64,000 bases of DNA from Bernardetia sp. ABR2-2B (GTDB lineage Bacteria > Bacteroidota > Bacteroidia > Cytophagales > Bernardetiaceae), in the NCBI RefSeq assembly GCF_037126435.1, contig NZ_CP147020.1:1449001-1513000 (forward strand), in the 5' to 3' direction. Shown here piece after piece: positions 59,986 through 64,000 of this stretch; the stretch's first letter is position 1; every line of letters begins with the position of its first letter. Made by a program: the position numbers and the translations under genes. The notes under the pieces were generated by a model that made no database searches, was not told the origin of the DNA, and was given only the letters and a program-made list of their open reading frames with translations.

Positions 59986-60013
59986 TAAATTCTGACTTCT
60001 AAACTCTAAATTA
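59986..60013. repeat. Heptamer array TAAATTC/TGACTTC at the end of the M16 gene
   Basis: Four units (TAAATTC, TGACTTC, TAAACTC, TAAATTA) ending 3 bp from the stop codon of the minus-strand M16 gene (60017). Confidence 0.65.
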
Positions 60014-60016
60014 GTT

Positions 60017-61282
60017 TTACCCAATACACACTTCTGTCAAATCTATTAAATACTTCTGCGCCATTTTCTGTACTTGCTCAACAGTTACTTTTCTTAGTTT
60101 TGTGATGTAATCGTTGTAAAAACTCTCATCAAGATTATATAAATGAATATCCTGCACTTTATCCATTACAGCAAAAGCCGTTGAGAGCGAACCCAAGAAA
60201 TTTCCACTCATATAATTTTTCACATTTTCTAATTCTTCTTCTGAAACAGGTTCATTTTTCAACCTCTCAATTTCCTTATAAATTTCATTTACAGCATCTC
60301 CGTAAATTTCTTTTTTTACGTCTGTACCAATAACGAAATACGAACCATTTTTCATAGCTGCAGTTCTTGACGAAATTCCATAGGTATAACCTTTATCTTC
60401 TCTGATATTTTGCATTAATCTTGAACCAAAATAGCCTCCCAAAATCATATTCATAACCTTAAAAGCTACATAATCTTGGTGTTTTTGATTAAAAAGAAGT
60501 CTGCCAATACGAATAGAAGTCTGTACGCTTCCCTCTATTTCTTCATAAATTTTGGTAACCGAATTGGTTGGATTTTCTATTAATTGCTTATCTTTTTTAG
60601 TAATATCAACCTCAAAACTATTTATAAAATCAGTTATTAGTTTTTCAGAATCTACGTCAATATCTCCAACCAAATATGCCTCAAAAGGATTTGATTTTAT
60701 ATTATTCTCATAAAAATTAATTAAATCTTGTCTCTGAATAGCTCTAATACTCTCTTCGCTTGAAGAAGCAGAATAAGGATGATTTTCTTGAAAAAGAACT
60801 TCCTTTAACTTTACAGTAGCTCGGTATGCCGTTCTTTCCTCTTGTATTTTGAGATTTTGAACCGAACGATTTTTTAGATTATCTAATTCTGATTGTGGAA
60901 AAGTAGGCTCTTGTAAAATTTCTTTCAGCAAAGGCAAAAGGCTTTCTAAATGCTTTTCTAGTGTATAGAAAGAAACAATCGTAAAATCATTTCCAGAATC
61001 TATATTAATAGAAGCTCCGTAAAATGAAATTTTGTCTGCAATCTGTTTTCCTGTGTGAGTTGTTGTTCCTTCTAAAAGCATTTTTGCCATAAAAGAAGCT
61101 TCTCCTGTTTTGTTTTCTTGACACCTTCCAGCCTCAAAAGCAATCTGAAAACCCAAAACAGGCTGATTTTTGGTGTTCAATTGATGAAATGAAATACTAT
61201 TTCTTAGTTTTTGAGTATTTATTTCTGGCAATTTATGTGATTTAATAAGCTGAAAGTCAGGAGCTTTTGTACGGTCAAGCAT
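60017..61282 (-). CDS. M16 (insulinase/pitrilysin) family protein without zinc motif (421 aa)
   Basis: Two-domain M16 protein: SFHQLNTKNQPVLGFQIAFE and AGRCQENKTGEASFMAKMLL begin the first half. The H-x-x-E-H zinc motif expected here is replaced by EASFMAKML. The second half has YEEIEGSVQTSIRIGRLLFN, FKVMNMILGGYFGSRLMQNI and REDKGYTYGIS, the conserved substrate-clamping region with the RY pair (Arg-x-x-x-x-Tyr). This matches the non-catalytic subunit of bacterial two-subunit M16 peptidases, in which a separate active subunit is usually encoded next door. No active subunit is adjacent on either side here. A GGGA-loop hairpin lies 19 bp upstream of the start. Confidence 0.88.
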   Translation of the reverse strand: MLDRTKAPDFQLIKSHKLPEINTQKLRNSISFHQLNTKNQPVLGFQIAFEAGRCQENKTGEASFMAKMLLEGTTTHTGKQIADKISFYGASINIDSGNDFTIVSFYTLEKHLESLLPLLKEILQEPTFPQSELDNLKNRSVQNLKIQEERTAYRATVKLKEVLFQENHPYSASSSEESIRAIQRQDLINFYENNIKSNPFEAYLVGDIDVDSEKLITDFINSFEVDITKKDKQLIENPTNSVTKIYEEIEGSVQTSIRIGRLLFNQKHQDYVAFKVMNMILGGYFGSRLMQNIREDKGYTYGISSRTAAMKNGSYFVIGTDVKKEIYGDAVNEIYKEIERLKNEPVSEEELENVKNYMSGNFLGSLSTAFAVMDKVQDIHLYNLDESFYNDYITKLRKVTVEQVQKMAQKYLIDLTEVCIG

Positions 61283-61300
61283 AGAGTTTTTATAATAATG

Positions 61301-61328
61301 TTATTGGTGTGGACACCAACAACGGCAA
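61301..61328 (+). repeat. GGGA-type hairpin upstream of the M16 gene
   Basis: Stem TTGGTG (61304-61309) and CACCAA (61314-61319), loop TGGA, tail AACGGCAA (61321-61328). It is nearly identical to 59909-59934 and placed at the same distance from a minus-strand start codon. Confidence 0.85.
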
Positions 61329-61668
61329 TGTTTTATTAGGTTTTATATAGGCGAAAATAGCCATTTTTTATTCAAACTTCTATACCAATCTCAAAATCCA
61401 TTGATTGTTTGTTCTATCTTGGTATATTTTTGGAATAAATAACAATTATGAAAGCTATTTTAAGAAAATATCTTCTTTTGGCGTAAATTTGACTGCAATA
61501 AGCTTTTCATTAATGCGTTTTGTAACTAGAAAAAACTGATAAGGAACAATTACGAATTAAAGATTACGAATTACGAATTAAACTTCTGACTACTAGTTGA
61601 TTATATAATTAAAAGTGTCAATTTATTTAATTTCTATTCCTAACATATAAATAATAATAATCCATTCT
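61329..61668. other. Rest of the divergent gap before the second YwqK gene
   Basis: A promoter-like TATTTTTG lies at 61425-61432 with TTG 17 or 21 bases upstream. A 12-codon frame (61448-61486, MKAILRKYLLLA) follows but is too short to support as a gene. The second half is taken by the heptamer array. No other feature seen. Confidence 0.4.
61549..61604. repeat. Heptamer array ATTACGA plus TTCTGAC-type units
   Basis: Eight units: three ATTACGA with ATTAAAG/ATTAAAC units among them, then degenerate TTCTGAC/TACTAGT/TGATTAT units. It is the only array not directly adjoining a start or stop codon (64 bp before the ATG at 61669). Confidence 0.75.
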
Positions 61669-63189
61669 ATGAAAAATAAAATAAATAAGACAATCTACTT
61701 TTTAGCTCTTCTAATCTTATACAATCTTCCTCTAGTTGTCTTTGGGCAGCTTTCGGCTTCTGTTCAAGTAGAAAACATAAATGAAAAAGAACGTCTCAAG
61801 TCTGCAAATCAAAATAGAAGAAAAGTAGTTCGTACGTATTATGATATGGATAATACAATTTTGAAGGCTCAATATTACTTTGTTGGAGATGATAGTACGA
61901 ATGTAGATGGAGAATACAAACTTTTTCACGTAACAGGCGAATTGAAGTCCGTTGCAACCTTCGAAGAGGGCGAAATACAAGGCAGAGCAATTGAATATTA
62001 CCCTAATGGAAAAGAAAAACTATCAGGCTCTTATAAAGAGGGAAAGAAAGACGGAACATTTAAAGAGTATTATTACGAAGGTGGTTTGATGGCAGAATAT
62101 GAGTGTAAGGACGATAAAAGAAACGGAAATGCAACCGTTTATAATGAAAAGCAAATTGTAGTACAAGAAGCAAACTATAAAAATGACCATCTTAACGGGA
62201 TTGTAAAAACATTTTATCCAAGTGGAAAGCTAAAAGCCAAAACTCCCTTTGAATTAGATAAAATAAATGGCTTTGTAGAAGAGTTTTATGAAAACGGACA
62301 AATAAAAAGAACAATCACTCTTACAAATAATAAACCTAATGGAGAAGAAAAAACATTTTATCCAAATGGAGTTTTGCGTACAATCACGACGTATTTAGAT
62401 GGAGAAATGAGTGGAGATTTTAAAAGCTATTACGACAACGGAATATTAGAATTAGAAACAATTAATATTCACGGAAAGAAAAATGGTTATTTTAGAAGAT
62501 ATACAAGAGATAGCATTTTGGTGCAAGATGCAATGTATAAAAATGGTCAGTTAAATGGCGATAATATTCTTTATTATGATAATGGAAAGCTCAAACAAGA
62601 AGTAAAATATCGCTCTGGGCAACAACTTTATTCTAAAATTTATAGACAGAATGGTAACCCTTTAAAAGAAATTGATTTTGGAAAAACTCAAAAAGACCGA
62701 AAAGAAACTCATTATTTTGCCAACGGAAATAAAGAAATGCAGATTGAATATGCTGATGATAAAAAGGCTGGAGAGTGGAAATCCTTTTATAAAAATGGAA
62801 AGAAAAAAGTAGAAGAAAATTATGAGAATGATAAGCTACATGGCAAACGTGAAACTTATTTTACCAACGGAAAAACGCATCTCAAAGAAGAATATGCTTT
62901 TGGGAAGAAAAAAGGAATCACGAAAGAATATAGCTCAAAAGGAGATTTAGTTTCTGAAATTGAATATAAACTAGATAAAAAATGGGGAATTGCTACCTAT
63001 TATCATCCGAATAAGAAAATTTCGGCAGAAGGACATTTCTATAAAGATATAAAAAATGGAAAGTGGTATTATTATAATGAAGATGAAAGACTAACTAGAA
63101 GAGAAGTTCATAGAAGAGGAAAAATTTCTTCTGCAAAAACATACCGAAAAGGAAAAACTCGTAAAAAATCTCCTTTCAAAAGAAGATAA
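61669..63189 (+). CDS. Secreted YwqK/MORN-like repeat protein (506 aa)
   Basis: Signal peptide at residues 1-27 (ending LVVFGQ). The rest is an almost continuous array of about 20 repeats of the form Y-x-N-G-x-x-x-x-x-x-x-Y-x-x-G-x-x-x-G (YYPNGKEKLSGSYKEGKKDG, FYPSGKLKAKTPFELDKING, FYENGQIKRTITLTNNKPNG, YFTNGKTHLKEEYAFGKKKG). The family is the one labelled YwqK antitoxin, but here no toxin gene adjoins and the repeat number is large, so a structural or binding role at the surface is more likely. The basic C-terminus (YRKGKTRKKSPFKRR) is unusual for an exported protein. It shares the repeat with the RHS-linked lipoprotein at 9774-10628. Confidence 0.85.
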   Translation: MKNKINKTIYFLALLILYNLPLVVFGQLSASVQVENINEKERLKSANQNRRKVVRTYYDMDNTILKAQYYFVGDDSTNVDGEYKLFHVTGELKSVATFEEGEIQGRAIEYYPNGKEKLSGSYKEGKKDGTFKEYYYEGGLMAEYECKDDKRNGNATVYNEKQIVVQEANYKNDHLNGIVKTFYPSGKLKAKTPFELDKINGFVEEFYENGQIKRTITLTNNKPNGEEKTFYPNGVLRTITTYLDGEMSGDFKSYYDNGILELETINIHGKKNGYFRRYTRDSILVQDAMYKNGQLNGDNILYYDNGKLKQEVKYRSGQQLYSKIYRQNGNPLKEIDFGKTQKDRKETHYFANGNKEMQIEYADDKKAGEWKSFYKNGKKKVEENYENDKLHGKRETYFTNGKTHLKEEYAFGKKKGITKEYSSKGDLVSEIEYKLDKKWGIATYYHPNKKISAEGHFYKDIKNGKWYYYNEDERLTRREVHRRGKISSAKTYRKGKTRKKSPFKRR

Positions 63190-63199
63190 TAAGACAAAC

Positions 63200-63236
63200 A
63201 AAAAAGCATTTTGATTAAGTTCAAAATGCTTTTTTA
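63200..63236 (+). terminator. Terminator of the YwqK-repeat gene
   Basis: AAAAAGCATTTTG and CAAAATGCTTTTT pair around an 8-nt loop, with a T-run. It starts 11 bp after the stop. Confidence 0.92.
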
Positions 63237-63326
63237 CTTCTCTTAACTAGCATTTAAAACTGAAATGATAATTTAAAAATTAACTTTACTATAAAGAATT
63301 ATTACCTACATAAAACCTTGTACAAA

Positions 63327-64000
63327 ATGAAAAGGTGGCTTCTACTTTTTTTACTATTTCCCACAATTTGTTTTTCGCAAATTCAAAATGTGGATATTGA
63401 ATTTTATGATATTACAGATACATTAAAATCAAATTTAGAACTACAAGGTAAGGCATCTGTAAAAATAGGCAATGGATATAATTACTCTGACAGTAATGAC
63501 TTTCAAAATTTAGATGATACTCTATTTATCAGTCATCCTGATTATGTATTTGATACTTTGCCTATGAATTATCATGATTTTACTTTTCAAAACGATGCTA
63601 TCCTGTTAAAAATCTATTCTAAACCTTTTTATAAGCGTTATTATGAGCAAGATTTTAATATTGCTCGTCGTAAAAAGACAAAAAATGATTCTATAACATT
63701 GAAAGTTTTCTATGTTGGATATGGGGATAGTCCCAAAATTACACTTTATTTAGATAATGATAAACGGTACATTTTCGAAAAAAGCAAACATCACTCTGAA
63801 AATGGATTTTATTATCACACCTTACCTTACGATGAACTGACAGATGGAAAATTTAAAGTAGAGTCAGAAGGAGAAATCAGAATATTTCCTTTTAAAGCAA
63901 ATCAATGGTATCAAACCAACTATATAACTCCAGTATTAGTACAACAGCCTAGTGAACGAGAGAAAAGGCTTATACAATCTTATTTTGATTATGTAAAGAA
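63327..64000 (+). CDS. Secreted protein of unknown function, cut by the window end (first 224 aa)
   Basis: An open frame from the ATG at 63327 reaches the last base of the window without a stop. It begins MKRWLLLFLLFPTICFSQIQ, a signal peptide cleaved near residue 18. The visible mature part is rich in aromatic and Asp residues (FISHPDYVFDTLPMNYHDFT, LLKIYSKPFYKRYYEQDFNI, PFKANQWYQTNYITPVLVQQ), suggesting a beta-rich periplasmic or outer-membrane-associated protein. The fold near the N-terminus (VEFYDITDTLKSNLELQGKA-like spacing) recalls carboxypeptidase-regulatory-like domains of Bacteroidota, but I cannot assign it. The 3' end lies outside the window. Confidence 0.75.
   Translation, partial: MKRWLLLFLLFPTICFSQIQNVDIEFYDITDTLKSNLELQGKASVKIGNGYNYSDSNDFQNLDDTLFISHPDYVFDTLPMNYHDFTFQNDAILLKIYSKPFYKRYYEQDFNIARRKKTKNDSITLKVFYVGYGDSPKITLYLDNDKRYIFEKSKHHSENGFYYHTLPYDELTDGKFKVESEGEIRIFPFKANQWYQTNYITPVLVQQPSEREKRLIQSYFDYVK

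Noticed and set aside
61448-61486. 12-codon leader peptide before the second YwqK gene
   Set aside because: Too short, with no attenuator structure downstream and no codon bias to support it.

Overview
The window is a compact, AT-rich bacterial chromosome segment from a member of the Bacteroidota, most likely the order Cytophagales (a Bernardetia/Flexibacter-like organism is my best guess, at low confidence). The evidence is a fused SecDF, bacillithiol genes (BshA, YtxJ), a KdsC-type phosphatase, OmpA/PD40 envelope proteins including a PorE-like one, DUF2027-Smr and YwqK-repeat proteins, and several promoters of the Bacteroidota form TTG-N19-TAnnTTTG. Start codons are not preceded by clear Shine-Dalgarno sequences.

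Layout. 1-11 kb: an RHS/YD-repeat locus of two large secreted proteins, a YwqK-repeat lipoprotein overlapping the second by one base, and a decayed tail carrying an 87-bp copy of the RHS core. The first RHS gene contains a G9 tract. 11-18 kb: amidohydrolase, two acyltransferases, MBL hydrolase, lipocalin-like lipoprotein, Bcp peroxiredoxin, a tRNA with a CAT anticodon. 18-26 kb: secDF, a duplicated-domain secreted protein, a DUF3050 pair, a VWA protein. 26-31 kb: an ECF sigma factor with a membrane PD40-OmpA protein that may be its anti-sigma/sensor, an orphan peptide-binding lipoprotein, a CoA-type Nudix hydrolase. 31-38 kb: N-carbamoylputrescine amidase, SbtA-like transporter, a GT-C/GT2 pair, kdsC, a small Cys-rich NqrM-like protein. 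38-46 kb: PpiD-like foldase, class I HMG-CoA reductase with an unusual N-terminal domain, SRPBCC/AraC pair, class C serine hydrolase, DUF2027-Smr, RbfA. 46-55 kb: DUF302 lipoprotein, FabG, Rpn-like nuclease, bacillithiol genes, lipoproteins, RNase Z-like hydrolase. 55-64 kb: small lipoproteins, PorE-like protein, DapF, an M16 peptidase subunit without a zinc motif, a second YwqK protein, and a secreted protein cut by the window edge.

The most unusual content lies between the genes. (1) A 135-142-bp element with perfect or near-perfect 16-bp terminal inverted repeats and two internal hairpins occurs four times, plus one solo end. Each full copy starts 0-8 bp after a stop codon, in the same orientation relative to that gene, with 3-bp target duplications at three copies. 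(2) At least eleven arrays of degenerate 7-bp repeats (TTCGTAA-type, CAGTTAN-type, CTTCTGA-type) abut start or stop codons. (3) A short hairpin family (7-10-bp stem, GGGA-type loop, AAYGGYAA tail) shows compensatory stem changes between copies, and one copy lies in frame inside a coding region. (4) Further palindromes (CCCAYRAYTAAARTYRTGGG type, GTCTGAC type, a nested palindrome upstream of porE) occupy the longer gaps. This suggests several repeat families that settle at gene boundaries and may shape mRNA ends.
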